DNA of 64,000 nucleotides from Colivivens sp963626085 (GCA_963626085.1 CAVFVJ010000035.1:3837-67836); one strand, 5' to 3'. Positions 25,130-34,071 are shown, counted from the stretch's first letter. Numbers and translations are program-made. The notes: a model not told the origin generated them from the letters alone.

Positions 25130-27211
25130 ATGAACACAGACAGTAACAATAACACAAAAGAGCAGAACCTTGAAGCTCTCAAGAAGTATGCAACAAACCT
25201 GATTGACGAAGCGAAGCAAGGAAAGCTCGACCCGGTAATCGGACGTGACGACGAGATTCGTAGGGTACTGCAGATACTGAGTCGAAGAACAAAGAACAAC
25301 CCTATACTTATCGGTGAGCCTGGTACGGGTAAGACAGCCATCGTGGAAGGACTTGCACACCGCATACTACGTGGCGACGTACCTGAGAACCTGAAAGACA
25401 AACAACTCTACTCACTCGACATGGGTGCGCTCATAGCAGGAGCGAAGTACCAGGGTGAGTTCGAGGAACGGTTGAAGTCGGTCATCAATGCAGTCATAGA
25501 AAGCCAAGGAAACATCATACTGTTCATCGATGAGATTCACACCCTCGTGGGTGCCGGACAGAGTCAGGGAGCCATGGACGCAGCAAACATACTCAAACCT
25601 GCACTGGCGCGTGGTGAACTGAGGAGCATCGGTGCCACAACTCTCGATGAATACCAGAAGTACTTCGAGAAGGACAAGGCACTTGAGCGACGCTTCCAGA
25701 CAGTCATGGTGGATGAGCCTGACGTGCCCAATAGCATCAGTATCTTGCGTGGTCTGAAGGAGCGGTACGAGAACCACCACAAGGTACGTATCAAGGACGA
25801 CGCCATAATCGCTGCCGTTGAACTATCCAACAGATACATCTCTGATAGGTTCCTACCCGACAAAGCCATAGACCTCATGGACGAGGCTGCAGCAAAACTC
25901 CGCATGGAAAGGGATTCTGTGCCAGAGGAACTCGACGAGATTGAGCGTAAGTTGAAACAGTTGGAGATTGAACGTGCCGCCATCAAACGTGAAGGGGACA
26001 AGGAAAAGCTCGAACAACTGAACGGAGAGATTAACTCACTGAACGAACAGTTCAAGGTACTCAACGGGAAATGGCAAGCTGAGCGCAGTCTGGTGAACAA
26101 GATTCAGCAGGACAAGGTTCAGATTGAGCAGTTGAAGTTCGAGGCGGACAGGGCTGAGCGTGAAGGCAACTACGGTAAGGTGGCTGAGATACGCTACGGC
26201 AAGATCCAGTCCATACAGGAGGACATCAAGAAAATACAAGACGAACTCTCCAAGACGCAAGGCGGCAACGCCATGATAAAGGAAGAAGTGACAAGTGACG
26301 ACATCGCAGATGTAGTGAGCAGGTGGACAGGAATACCTGTGAGCAAGATGATGCAGAGCGAGAAGGACAAGTTGCTTCACCTGGAAGATGAGTTACACCG
26401 CAGGGTCGTGGGACAGGATGAAGCCATCAAGGCTGTCAGTGATGCTGTGCGCCGCAGCCGTGCCGGACTGCAAGACCCACGCCGACCGATAGGCAGTTTC
26501 ATCTTCCTCGGTCCTACGGGCGTAGGTAAGACAGAACTGGCGAAGGCACTTGCCGACTACCTCTTCAACGACGAGTCACTGATGACCCGAATCGACATGA
26601 GCGAATACCAGGAGAAGTACAGTGTGAGCCGACTCATCGGTGCACCTCCAGGCTATGTGGGCTACGACGAGGGCGGACAACTGACGGAGGCTGTACGAAG
26701 GAAGCCATACAGTGTAGTACTGTTCGACGAGATTGAGAAAGCACACCCGGATGTGTTCAACACCTTGCTGCAAGTCCTCGATGACGGTAGGTTGACCGAC
26801 AACAAGGGACGTACGGTGAACTTCAAGAACACCATCATCATCATGACGTCCAACTGCACGGAAGAACAGTTGCATAAGCTGATGAGACCAGAGTTCATCA
26901 ACCGTATCGACGAGATTATCACCTTCAAGTCACTCGACGAGGCAGAGATAAGGAAAATCGTGGTGCTCCAGATCAACGGAGTCAAGAAGATGCTGGAGAG
27001 CAACGGTGTGACAATGACACTCACCGACGCAGCCACAGACTTCATCGCAGAGAAGGGATACGACCCTCAGTTCGGTGCACGCCCAGTCAAGAGGGCCATA
27101 CAGAACTACCTGCTCAACGACCTGTCGAAGAAGATTCTCGACGGTTCTGTCAACAAGGATTCAGACATCAAGGTGGATGTCAAGGGCGGTGCTCTGGTAT
27201 TCGGAAACTGA
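25130..27211 (+). CDS. clpB: ClpB-type AAA+ disaggregase without the N-terminal domain
   Basis: Of 693 residues, the first about 20 are linker and the D1 AAA+ module follows at once: Walker A GEPGTGKT (62-69) and FIDEIHTLVGAG. A coiled-coil M-domain spans about 285-400. D2 has GPTGVGKTE from 461 and VLFDEIEKAH. The usual Clp_N double repeat (about 150 residues) is absent, as in the short translation form of E. coli ClpB but here encoded directly. D2 is also shorter: between MTSN and RPEFINRIDE there are 10 residues where E. coli ClpB has about 30. It lacks the IGF/L loop of ClpA/X-type partners of ClpP. It should extract proteins from aggregates with DnaK, possibly with altered substrate range. 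Confidence 0.88.
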   Translation: MNTDSNNNTKEQNLEALKKYATNLIDEAKQGKLDPVIGRDDEIRRVLQILSRRTKNNPILIGEPGTGKTAIVEGLAHRILRGDVPENLKDKQLYSLDMGALIAGAKYQGEFEERLKSVINAVIESQGNIILFIDEIHTLVGAGQSQGAMDAANILKPALARGELRSIGATTLDEYQKYFEKDKALERRFQTVMVDEPDVPNSISILRGLKERYENHHKVRIKDDAIIAAVELSNRYISDRFLPDKAIDLMDEAAAKLRMERDSVPEELDEIERKLKQLEIERAAIKREGDKEKLEQLNGEINSLNEQFKVLNGKWQAERSLVNKIQQDKVQIEQLKFEADRAEREGNYGKVAEIRYGKIQSIQEDIKKIQDELSKTQGGNAMIKEEVTSDDIADVVSRWTGIPVSKMMQSEKDKLLHLEDELHRRVVGQDEAIKAVSDAVRRSRAGLQDPRRPIGSFIFLGPTGVGKTELAKALADYLFNDESLMTRIDMSEYQEKYSVSRLIGAPPGYVGYDEGGQLTEAVRRKPYSVVLFDEIEKAHPDVFNTLLQVLDDGRLTDNKGRTVNFKNTIIIMTSNCTEEQLHKLMRPEFINRIDEIITFKSLDEAEIRKIVVLQINGVKKMLESNGVTMTLTDAATDFIAEKGYDPQFGARPVKRAIQNYLLNDLSKKILDGSVNKDSDIKVDVKGGALVFGN

Positions 27212-27230
27212 GACCCTGCCTGTACATACG

Positions 27231-27265
27231 AAGAAGGGATGTTCCACTGAGGAGCACCCCTTCTT
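27231..27265. terminator. Bidirectional terminator between clpB and panD
   Basis: AAGAAGGG at 27231-27238 pairs with CCCTTCTT at 27258-27265, with more pairing inside. T and A runs flank it. It separates two convergent genes. Confidence 0.75.
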
Positions 27266-27281
27266 TGTGTTGTTCCGTTTT

Positions 27282-27632
27282 CTATTTCGTCACCTTGTTG
27301 TCTGCGTCAGGGAAGATGACCGTAGGCTTGAAAGTCTTCGCCTCCTCAAAGTCCATCAGGGCGTAAGACATGATGATGCAGATGTCGCCCACCTGTACCT
27401 TACGCGCAGCAGCACCGTTAAGACATACACAGCCACTACCCCTTTCACCTTTTATAATATAAGTCTCAAAACGCTCGCCATTGTTGTTGTCCACAATTGC
27501 CACCTTCTCCCCGGCTATGAGGTTGGCGGCATCCATCAAATCCTCATCGATGGTGATGCTTCCCATATAATGAAGATTTGCCTCTGTGATCGTCGCACAA
27601 TGGATTTTGGACTTCAATACTTCTATCAGCAT
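27282..27632 (-). CDS. panD: Aspartate 1-decarboxylase
   Basis: The 116-residue protein is the right length for PanD. HYMGSITID carries the Gly-Ser site where the proenzyme cleaves itself to form the pyruvoyl cofactor, and NGAAARKV is the second family motif. It converts aspartate to beta-alanine in the cytoplasm, the substrate of PanC. It overlaps the panC stop by 7 bp, so both steps of the pantothenate branch are coupled. Confidence 0.96.
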   Translation of the reverse strand: MLIEVLKSKIHCATITEANLHYMGSITIDEDLMDAANLIAGEKVAIVDNNNGERFETYIIKGERGSGCVCLNGAAARKVQVGDICIIMSYALMDFEEAKTFKPTVIFPDADNKVTK

Positions 27633-28516
27633 GTTTTGTATTTTATATTGTCAATCAATCTTACAGGGACGGAACCGCAATATACCGTGATGCAGCCAAC
27701 CACATAATGGGAGTCATTCCAATTGTTGAGACTCGCCAAAGTGTCACCGTCTACAATCTCGTAATACTGCACTTTCAGTCCGTCTACGGCATCTATCTGG
27801 TCAACAACCCACTGCTTTGTCTCCTGGAGCGTGTGGTCTTTCGCATAGTCGAGACTAGCAAATAGAGTCTTCGAGATTGCCAATGCTGTCTTGCGCTCAT
27901 TAGCGGACAACAGACTATTGCGACTTGACAGAGCCAGTCCGTCTGCCTCCCTGACAATGGGACAAGGACAAATCTCAAGTGGGAATTTCTTGTCAGCCAC
28001 CATACGTTTGATGACCGCTATCTGTTGGAAGTCCTTCTCTCCGAAATACGCTCTGTCGGGTTCCACCATCATGAACAGTTTGCTCACAACCTGACACACA
28101 CCGTTGAAGTGTCCCGGGCGGAACTGCCCCTCCATCACTTCGTCAGTGGGAGGATAACTGAACGAACGGGTATCCGGCTCCGGATACATTTCCTCCACTG
28201 AAGGCACGAACACCAACAACTCACTGCCAGAGTGTCCGTCCTCGCCCCTTACTTCATCGAGTATCGTTGAGAGGAGTTCACAGTCCTTGTCAACCGTGCG
28301 CGGATAGTTTGCCAAATCATTCTTGTCGTTGAACTGTGTTGGATTAACGAAAACGCTCACCGCAGTGACATCGTTCTCCCTCAGACTGCGCCCCACGAGA
28401 GACGCATGTCCTGCATGCAGAGCACCCATAGTGGGGACAAGTCCGACTGATTTCCCTTCTTTTTTGAAAGCACAGAGTACAGCTTTCAAATCAGAAACAG
28501 TATTTACTACTTTCAT
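27626..28516 (-). CDS. panC: Pantothenate synthetase
   Basis: This is a 296-residue enzyme that joins pantoate and beta-alanine with ATP. VPTMGALHAGHASLV has the HxGH nucleotide-binding motif, and FVNPTQFN, GHFNGVCQVVSKLF and FGEKDFQQ follow in the order of the family. It is slightly longer than E. coli PanC because of inserted residues around 85-100 (LDEVRGEDGHSGSELL). Operon with panD. Confidence 0.96.
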   Translation of the reverse strand: MKVVNTVSDLKAVLCAFKKEGKSVGLVPTMGALHAGHASLVGRSLRENDVTAVSVFVNPTQFNDKNDLANYPRTVDKDCELLSTILDEVRGEDGHSGSELLVFVPSVEEMYPEPDTRSFSYPPTDEVMEGQFRPGHFNGVCQVVSKLFMMVEPDRAYFGEKDFQQIAVIKRMVADKKFPLEICPCPIVREADGLALSSRNSLLSANERKTALAISKTLFASLDYAKDHTLQETKQWVVDQIDAVDGLKVQYYEIVDGDTLASLNNWNDSHYVVGCITVYCGSVPVRLIDNIKYKTC

Positions 28517-28547
28517 TTTGATATTGTCTGTTTTTCAAAAAACGGTG

Positions 28548-28555
28548 CAAAGTTA
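28548..28555 (-). promoter_or_regulatory. -7 box of panCD
   Basis: The minus-strand TAACTTTG lies 32 nt before the panC ATG. A TTTG is 16 nt further upstream, shorter than the usual spacing. Confidence 0.5.
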
Positions 28556-28640
28556 GGAATATTCAACGAAACAAAGAACGGATACAGACTGTTTTTTTGA
28601 TTACAGGTCCTAAACAAGCGGCAACTACACCTTAATAATA

Positions 28641-29096
28641 TTATTTTCCACGTTCCTTCAAGAGGTCTCTAATCTCCGTAAGCAACAATTCCTCCTTGCT
28701 TGGAGCCGCTGGTGCCTTAGCCTCTTCTTCCTCCTTCTTACGGAGGTTAGCCAACTTGCTTATACCTTTAACCATAAGGAATATGATGAAGGCTATGATA
28801 ATGAAATCAATACAATTCTGGATAAACGCCCCGTAATTGATTGAGATCTCAGCCACAGCAGGTGTCACGATATTACCTGCCGCATCCGTCACCTCCTCTG
28901 CCGCATCCCGAAGAACCCACTTGGAATTGCCGGTATCCGCACCTGAGAGCAGAAAGTTGAGCGGAGGCATTATGATGTCTCCCACAACCGATGACACAAT
29001 CTTGCCGAACGCACCACCGATGATGACACCGACAGCCATATCCATCACGTTACCCCTCAAGGCAAAAGTCTTGAACTCTTGAATAAATTGCTTCAT
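28641..29096 (-). CDS. mscL: Large-conductance mechanosensitive channel
   Basis: The 151-residue protein begins FIQEFKTFALRGNVMDMAVGVIIGGAFGKIV, the N-terminal amphipathic helix and first membrane segment of MscL. A periplasmic loop (residues about 48-78) and a second membrane segment (FIIIAFIIFLMV) follow, then a charged cytoplasmic helix. It opens under hypo-osmotic stress. Length and topology are standard. Confidence 0.95.
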   Translation of the reverse strand: MKQFIQEFKTFALRGNVMDMAVGVIIGGAFGKIVSSVVGDIIMPPLNFLLSGADTGNSKWVLRDAAEEVTDAAGNIVTPAVAEISINYGAFIQNCIDFIIIAFIIFLMVKGISKLANLRKKEEEEAKAPAAPSKEELLLTEIRDLLKERGK

Positions 29097-29156
29097 TTGT
29101 TTATCCGATTACTCTTATTGGAATATCCACAGAGACCACCCTGCGGTTTGACACCG

Positions 29157-29164
29157 CAAAGGTA
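29157..29164 (-). promoter_or_regulatory. -7 box of mscL
   Basis: The minus-strand TACCTTTG is about 60 nt before the ATG at 29096. No matching -33 element at normal spacing. Confidence 0.45.
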
Positions 29165-29304
29165 GTCATTTTTCCACAAGACGGGAATAAACAAAGCCGT
29201 TTTTTTGTTTAACCGATATGGCAAATCACTCTCTTGACCGGGAAAGTAATTGTCCTTTTCAAAAAAAAACAGTCTCTTACGTGATACCCCGTCCATTAAT
29301 TATG

Positions 29305-29312
29305 TATCTTTG
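29305..29312 (+). promoter_or_regulatory. -7 box upstream of gapA and its small leader ORF
   Basis: TATCTTTG is followed by a short lipoprotein-like ORF at 29342 and gapA at 29497. The rest of 29097-29496 shows no other gene. Confidence 0.6.
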
Positions 29313-29341
29313 CAAACCGAAAAGAGTAACGATTCGAGAAT

Positions 29342-29437
29342 ATGAGATATCACACCGTCAATATACTTTGCTTAGTGTTGTTAGTGTTGCTTTGCGCAGC
29401 ATGTATAACATCAAAGAATTATTGCAACTGTGGTTAG
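29342..29437 (+). CDS. Putative 31-residue lipoprotein-like peptide before gapA
   Basis: The ATG is about 25-30 nt after the predicted transcription start. The peptide has a short basic start, a hydrophobic core (NILCLVLLVLLCAAC) and a cysteine that could be lipidated, then a short tail ITSKNYCNCG. It looks like the small entericidin- or lysis-type lipoproteins. The lipobox is imperfect because residue -3 is cysteine. It lies 59 bp before gapA on the same transcript. It may be a real membrane peptide or a leader ORF. Confidence 0.45.
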   Translation: MRYHTVNILCLVLLVLLCAACITSKNYCNCG

Positions 29438-29496
29438 TGACTGACTAGAACATATTATTATAGAAACTTTATTTTAATAATTTAATTACAAAGAAA

Positions 29497-30510
29497 ATGG
29501 CAACAAAAGTTGGTATTAACGGATTTGGCCGTATCGGTCGTTTCGTTTTCCGTGCAGCTCAGAACCGTAGTGACATTGAAATTGTAGGTATCAATGACCT
29601 CTGTCCAGTAGACTACCTCGCATACATGCTTAAGTATGACACTATGCATGGTGCTTTCGAAGGTACAATCGAGGCTGACGTAGAGAAATCACAGCTTATC
29701 GTAAACGGCAAGAGCATCCGCGTAACAGCAGAGCGCAACCCAGCTGACCTCAAGTGGGACGCAGTTGGTGCTGAGTACGTTGTTGAGTCTACAGGTCTCT
29801 TCCTTACAAAGGAGAAGGCACAGGCTCACATCGAGGCTGGTGCAAAGTACGTTGTTATGTCAGCTCCTTCAAAGGACGACACTCCAATGTTCGTTTGCGG
29901 TGTTAACTTCGACAAGTACGTAAAGGGAACTCAGTTCGTTTCAAACGCTTCTTGTACAACTAACTGTCTTGCTCCTATCGCAAAGGTATTGAACGACAAG
30001 TTCGGCATCACAGACGGTTTGATGACAACTGTTCACTCTACAACTGCAACTCAGAAGACTGTTGACGGTCCATCTCTCAAGGACTGGCGTGGTGGTCGTG
30101 CCGCTTCAGGTAACATCATCCCATCTTCAACAGGTGCTGCTAAGGCTGTAGGTAAGGTTATCCCAGAGCTCAACGGCAAACTGACTGGTATGTCAATGCG
30201 TGTTCCTACTCTTGACGTTTCAGTTGTTGACCTTACTGTTAACCTCGCTAAGCCAGCTAAGTACGACGAGATTTGCGCTGCTATGAAGGAGGCTTCTGAA
30301 GGCGAACTCAAGGGAGTACTCGGTTACACTGACGAGGCTGTCGTTTCATCTGACTTCCTCGGCTGCACCCTTACATCTATCTTCGATGCAAAGGCTGGTA
30401 TCGCCCTCACTGACACATTCGTTAAGGTTGTCAGCTGGTACGACAATGAGATCGGTTACTCTAACAAGGTTCTCGAGCTCATCGCACACATGGCAAAGGT
30501 TAACGCATAA
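29497..30510 (+). CDS. gapA: Glyceraldehyde-3-phosphate dehydrogenase, type I
   Basis: This 337-residue cytoplasmic enzyme has the NAD-binding start KVGINGFGRIGR and the catalytic SNASCTTNCLAP (Cys153). WYDNEIGYSNKV is near the C-terminus. It oxidises glyceraldehyde-3-phosphate in glycolysis. Third codon positions are visibly richer in T (GCT, GTT, TCT) than in neighbouring genes, which fits codon bias of a highly expressed gene. A strong terminator follows. Confidence 0.98.
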   Translation: MATKVGINGFGRIGRFVFRAAQNRSDIEIVGINDLCPVDYLAYMLKYDTMHGAFEGTIEADVEKSQLIVNGKSIRVTAERNPADLKWDAVGAEYVVESTGLFLTKEKAQAHIEAGAKYVVMSAPSKDDTPMFVCGVNFDKYVKGTQFVSNASCTTNCLAPIAKVLNDKFGITDGLMTTVHSTTATQKTVDGPSLKDWRGGRAASGNIIPSSTGAAKAVGKVIPELNGKLTGMSMRVPTLDVSVVDLTVNLAKPAKYDEICAAMKEASEGELKGVLGYTDEAVVSSDFLGCTLTSIFDAKAGIALTDTFVKVVSWYDNEIGYSNKVLELIAHMAKVNA

Positions 30511-30531
30511 GCAGTTGAACCAAATAAAAGG

Positions 30532-30557
30532 GAAGGCATGTAACTCCACATGCCTTC
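30532..30557 (+). terminator. Rho-independent terminator of gapA
   Basis: GAAGGCATGT (30532-30541) pairs with ACATGCCTTC (30548-30557) around a 6-nt loop and is followed by a T run. Confidence 0.9.
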
Positions 30558-30646
30558 TTTTTTTGTTTCATCTTACATAACATACAAAATCGGCTCCGTT
30601 CAACAATAAATGAAGGATGAGATATCAACACGACCGATTATTTTTG

Positions 30647-30654
30647 TATCTTTG
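30647..30654 (+). promoter_or_regulatory. -7 box of the DUF362 gene
   Basis: TATCTTTG lies 25 nt before the ATG at 30679 and inside the longer open frame, which supports the downstream start. Confidence 0.6.
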
Positions 30655-30678
30655 CGAGACAAACAGAAACTGGCAACT

Positions 30679-31614
30679 ATGAGACGTGTATTGGTTATTG
30701 CAATGTTAGGCATTGCATCTATGGGGACATTCGCCCAATCAAAGGTGTACTTCACCAAAGAGATCACACCAGAGTCATTGGTGAAAATCTACAAAGCCTT
30801 GGGAGTAAAAGCCAAAGGCAAGGTGGCTGTGAAAATTTCCACTGGAGAGTCTGCACGCACCTATTACTTGCGCCCAGAATTCATCGAACCATTGGTGAAG
30901 AAGGTGAAGGGCACAATCGTGGAGTGCAACACGGCATATGGAGGCAACAGGAGCAATACCGAGAGCCACAGAAGGGCAATCGCGGAACGTGGGTTCGACA
31001 AGATAGCCAAGGTAGACATCATGGACGAGGAGGGCGACATGAAGATACCAGTGGCAGACTCCACCTGGATAAAGTACGATATCGTTGGGTCACACCTTGC
31101 CAACTACGACTTCATGATTAACCTTGCACACTTCAAGGGACACCAGATGGGAGGCTTCGGTGGAGTCCTGAAGAACGCATCCATAGGAGTTGCGTCCAAG
31201 AGCGGCAAGGCAAACATACACTCCGCAGGGAAGAGCGAGCAGAACCCGTGGGGCAACAACAACCAGGACTCGTTCACCGAGTCGATGGCTGCAGCAGCAC
31301 AAGCAGTACATAACTACTTCAATGGAAAGGTGCTATACATCAACGTGATGAACAACATGTCGATTGACTGCGACTGCAACGGCAACCCACAAGATCCCAA
31401 GTTGGCAGATGTCGGTATACTCGCATCGACAGACCCAGTGGCACTCGACAAGGCTTGTCTTGACATCATCTTCAACCACACCGACAAGCCAGGCGACGAC
31501 GCACGTCCGCTACAAGGACGCATCAAGCAACTCCACGGCGAACATATAGTGGAGCATGCGGAGAAGATCGGACTCGGTACTACCGAGTACACGATTATTG
31601 ACCTCGACAAATAA
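30679..31614 (+). CDS. Secreted DUF362 family protein
   Basis: The start at 30679 gives a signal peptide (RRVLVIAMLGIASMGTFAQ). The 311-residue protein has the DUF362 core: KVAVKISTGE, IVECNTAYGGNR, HFKGHQMGGFGGVLKNASIG and a GILASTDPVALDKACLD segment. Many DUF362 proteins carry ferredoxin clusters; here CDCNG is the only cysteine group and no full 4Fe-4S motif is seen. It is likely periplasmic. The reaction is unknown. It is followed by rpiB after 65 bp with a small hairpin (31644-31660) between. Confidence 0.8.
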   Translation: MRRVLVIAMLGIASMGTFAQSKVYFTKEITPESLVKIYKALGVKAKGKVAVKISTGESARTYYLRPEFIEPLVKKVKGTIVECNTAYGGNRSNTESHRRAIAERGFDKIAKVDIMDEEGDMKIPVADSTWIKYDIVGSHLANYDFMINLAHFKGHQMGGFGGVLKNASIGVASKSGKANIHSAGKSEQNPWGNNNQDSFTESMAAAAQAVHNYFNGKVLYINVMNNMSIDCDCNGNPQDPKLADVGILASTDPVALDKACLDIIFNHTDKPGDDARPLQGRIKQLHGEHIVEHAEKIGLGTTEYTIIDLDK

Positions 31615-31679
31615 AAGAAACATCAACAATAACAACAATGACTTGGGACTGAGTCCCATTGAACATACGACATTATATT

Positions 31680-32126
31680 ATGGAGATAAAGACAGTGGGA
31701 ATCGCAAGCGACCACGCTGCATTCCAGTTAAAACAATTCGTGAAGAAATACCTCGAAGAGAAGGGCTACGAGTACAAGGACTATGGCACATACTCAGAAG
31801 AGAGTTGCAACTACGCCACCTACGGACACGCCCTGGCTGAAGGCATCGAGAAAGAAGAGGTCTATCCGGGCATTGCCATGTGTGGCAGTGGCGAGGGGAT
31901 CAGCATGACCCTCAACAAACACCAGAGCATCCGTGCCGGACTAGTATGGAGACCAGAGATTGCCCACTTGATACGTGAGCACAATAACGCCAACGTGATT
32001 GTCTTTCCCGGCAGGTTCATCACAGAGGACGTGTGCCGCCAGTGTCTCGACGAGTTCTTCTCAACAGAGTTCGCAGGCGGGCGTCACCAGTTGAGAGTCG
32101 ACACCATCCCCGTAAGCACGAAATAA
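31680..32126 (+). CDS. rpiB: Ribose-5-phosphate isomerase B
   Basis: The ATG at 31680 gives MEIKTVGIASDHAAFQLK, the correct family start; an upstream TTG adds residues not found in the family. CGSGEGISMTLNKH holds the catalytic cysteine and the phosphate-binding loop. The 148-residue enzyme interconverts ribose-5-phosphate and ribulose-5-phosphate in the pentose phosphate pathway. SASDH and the C-terminal VCRQCLDEFFSTEF complete the match. Confidence 0.95.
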   Translation: MEIKTVGIASDHAAFQLKQFVKKYLEEKGYEYKDYGTYSEESCNYATYGHALAEGIEKEEVYPGIAMCGSGEGISMTLNKHQSIRAGLVWRPEIAHLIREHNNANVIVFPGRFITEDVCRQCLDEFFSTEFAGGRHQLRVDTIPVSTK

Positions 32127-32150
32127 GGACGGGGCACCATCATCGAATAC

Positions 32151-32189
32151 CAATCGTGGCAGCTTCCCTTTCGAAAGCCGCCACGATTG
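32151..32189. terminator. Bidirectional terminator between rpiB and the Crp-family gene
   Basis: CAATCGTGGC (32151-32160) pairs with GCCACGATTG (32180-32189), extended inside by AGCTT/AAAGC-type pairs. Confidence 0.85.
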
Positions 32190-32224
32190 TTTATATCGAG
32201 TCCAGTGAAAGTCCGTTGACCACG

Positions 32225-32839
32225 TCAAGTATTATCACTTTCACGTTTATTGATTGTATTTCTTACCCTGCTCAACGTCTCCGGTGCCATTCTCAAATAT
32301 GAAGCCACGTACTTGAGTGGAGTACGTCTGATTACCTCGCTGTCCTTCTTCATTAGGGCAATATATTTGTTGATGGGTATCTCGTCGAGCATATTGTATA
32401 CCTCCTCTTTCTTTAATACAACCGATTCCATTATCGCCAACAGGAGCGAGTTCAGGTCCTTGCTCTCGGAGGCGAGGTTCTTGAAGTACTTGTAATTCAT
32501 CCCGTAAGCATAGGTCGGTTCCAGAGTCTGCACGTTAAGCATGGACGGCTGTTGTGCGAAGAGGCTCTCGTTGCACACGAGCATATCACCCTCATGCACT
32601 ATGTCCACCACGCGGTCAACTCCGCTTTCATCCGTATGGTACTGTCTGACCAGCCCTCTCACGAGATAAAGCATATCATTGCTCACCTCGCCCGACTTCA
32701 GTATGAGAGTACGGTGACGGAAATGTACTGGCTGCAGCATGTCGGACAGCATACTTATGGACTCCACGTCCAACTTCACGTTATATTTCCTTGCTATCTC
32801 GCGCGCCGCATCCCTCTTGTTGTCTAAAAACGCTTTCAT
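32225..32839 (-). CDS. Crp/Fnr family transcriptional regulator
   Basis: The 204-residue protein has an N-terminal cyclic-nucleotide-binding-type beta-roll (about 35-130: LILKSGEVSNDMLYLVRGLVR). A dimer helix follows, and a C-terminal winged helix-turn-helix has LKYVASYLRMAPETLSRVR at about 172-190. There are no cysteines for an Fnr-type cluster and the cAMP-binding arginine is not evident. It is a typical Bacteroidales Crp-like activator of unknown signal. It is convergent with rpiB and separated from yggS by 43 bp. Confidence 0.9.
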   Translation of the reverse strand: MKAFLDNKRDAAREIARKYNVKLDVESISMLSDMLQPVHFRHRTLILKSGEVSNDMLYLVRGLVRQYHTDESGVDRVVDIVHEGDMLVCNESLFAQQPSMLNVQTLEPTYAYGMNYKYFKNLASESKDLNSLLLAIMESVVLKKEEVYNMLDEIPINKYIALMKKDSEVIRRTPLKYVASYLRMAPETLSRVRNTINKRESDNT

Positions 32840-32881
32840 GTGTTTGTTTGTGTTTGTTGTGTTGTTATAGTTGCGTATATT

Positions 32882-33568
32882 TTATTGCTGTGCGCTATAG
32901 TTTCGGGGGCCGAACAGCATACTGCCGATACGCACGAGAGTACTACCTTCCTCAAGTGCTATTCGATAGTCTTCGCTCATACCCATCGACAGTTCGCAGA
33001 AAGTCTCTTCATCGTGGAAGAACCGTTCACGAACTTCTTCAAATGTATCATGTGCCACACGGAATTCACTCCGTATCTGGTCTTCATTGTCAGTGTTGGT
33101 AGCCATGCACATCAGTCCCGTGATTCTCACATGCTCCAGCCGCCTGTATTCACCCTCCTGAAGGATGTCGAGCAGCTCCGTTGGGAGTAATCCGAATTTA
33201 GTCTCCTCCTGCGCCACGTGTATCTGTAACAGGCAGTCCACCGTGCGCCCCACCCTACCGGCTTGTTTGTCAATTTCCCGAAGGAGTTTCATTGAGTCGA
33301 CCGAATGGATGAGGCTGACATACGGGACAATGTACTTCACCTTGTTGGTCTGCAAGTGACCAATAAAGTGCCACTCGATATCCTTTGGCAGAGCCTTCTG
33401 CTTCACCTCCAGTTCCTGTACATGACTTTCTCCGAACACACGCTGTCCCGCATCGTAAGCCTCACGTATGGCTTCTGCAGGATGGTATTTGGATACAGCC
33501 ACGAGCCGAGCCCCAGTACCGAGGAGCTCATTCTGCAGCTGCCTGAGTGTTGTCTGTATGCACGTCAT
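32882..33568 (-). CDS. yggS: YggS/PROSC family PLP homeostasis protein
   Basis: The ATG at 33568 gives TTLRQLQNELL then RLVAVSKYHPAEAI, where the lysine binds pyridoxal phosphate. GESHVQELEVK and WHFIGHLQTNKVKY are further family motifs, and GMSEDYRIALEEGSTLVRIG closes the phosphate site. The 228-residue TIM-barrel protein buffers PLP and affects amino-acid pools. Its start lies within the end of the DUF4494 gene (41-bp overlap), so the two are cotranscribed. Confidence 0.95.
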   Translation of the reverse strand: MTCIQTTLRQLQNELLGTGARLVAVSKYHPAEAIREAYDAGQRVFGESHVQELEVKQKALPKDIEWHFIGHLQTNKVKYIVPYVSLIHSVDSMKLLREIDKQAGRVGRTVDCLLQIHVAQEETKFGLLPTELLDILQEGEYRRLEHVRITGLMCMATNTDNEDQIRSEFRVAHDTFEEVRERFFHDEETFCELSMGMSEDYRIALEEGSTLVRIGSMLFGPRNYSAQQ

Positions 33569-34022
33569 CCTGATTGTCTCCTTTAACCTCGAACGGGAAC
33601 ACGTCGAGCAGGCTTGTCTCCTGTATCGCAGCCACCTCATAGTCAGCCATCGTTCCTTTCATTCCTTCCTCAAAACGGTCAAGAGCCCCTCGGAAGTTGG
33701 ACGCCTGTACCAACATATAGTGCGATGAGCGTTTCTCTGTCTGAGTTTTCTCATCGAGCGTGATAAAGTTACACTTCACCTTATACCATTTGTCGGCATC
33801 GTCCGCAGTATTGATGAACAGTTCGTCAATCTTTGCCGGTGTGATGTTCTTTATCTCAAGCGCACCGCTGCAGAACGGAGCGATTTCCTTCGTTATCCTT
33901 GCCTCTGCATCAGTGAAGTTGAGGGCATCCACAAGGTAAGACTCCTTGAACTTCTTACTCAAACCACCCTCTACAGCCTTCTCCGCCTCTACCTTACACT
34001 CAAACCAATAATTTCCCAACAT
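33528..34022 (-). CDS. DUF4494 protein
   Basis: The 164-residue soluble protein opens LGNYWFECKVEAEKAVEGG and has YLVDALNFTDAEARITKEI. These are conserved in DUF4494, a family largely restricted to Bacteroidales and commonly found just before yggS. The C-terminal tail (about 145-164) is acidic and low in complexity. No enzyme motif is visible. Function is unknown; linkage to yggS suggests a role in the same stress or cofactor process. Confidence 0.85.
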   Translation of the reverse strand: MLGNYWFECKVEAEKAVEGGLSKKFKESYLVDALNFTDAEARITKEIAPFCSGALEIKNITPAKIDELFINTADDADKWYKVKCNFITLDEKTQTEKRSSHYMLVQASNFRGALDRFEEGMKGTMADYEVAAIQETSLLDVFPFEVKGDNQDDVHTDNTQAAAE

Positions 34023-34071
34023 AATCCTCTTCTGTTTCTATTCTTGTGTTATACATAAATGATTCGTTCTG

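Noticed and set aside
27075..27707. 210-codon plus-strand frame across the end of clpB, panD and panC
   Set aside because: It is a shadow across three certain genes and a terminator.
29218..29448. 76-codon frame upstream of gapA
   Set aside because: It crosses the predicted promoter box at 29305-29312. The short frame at 29342 is the better candidate.
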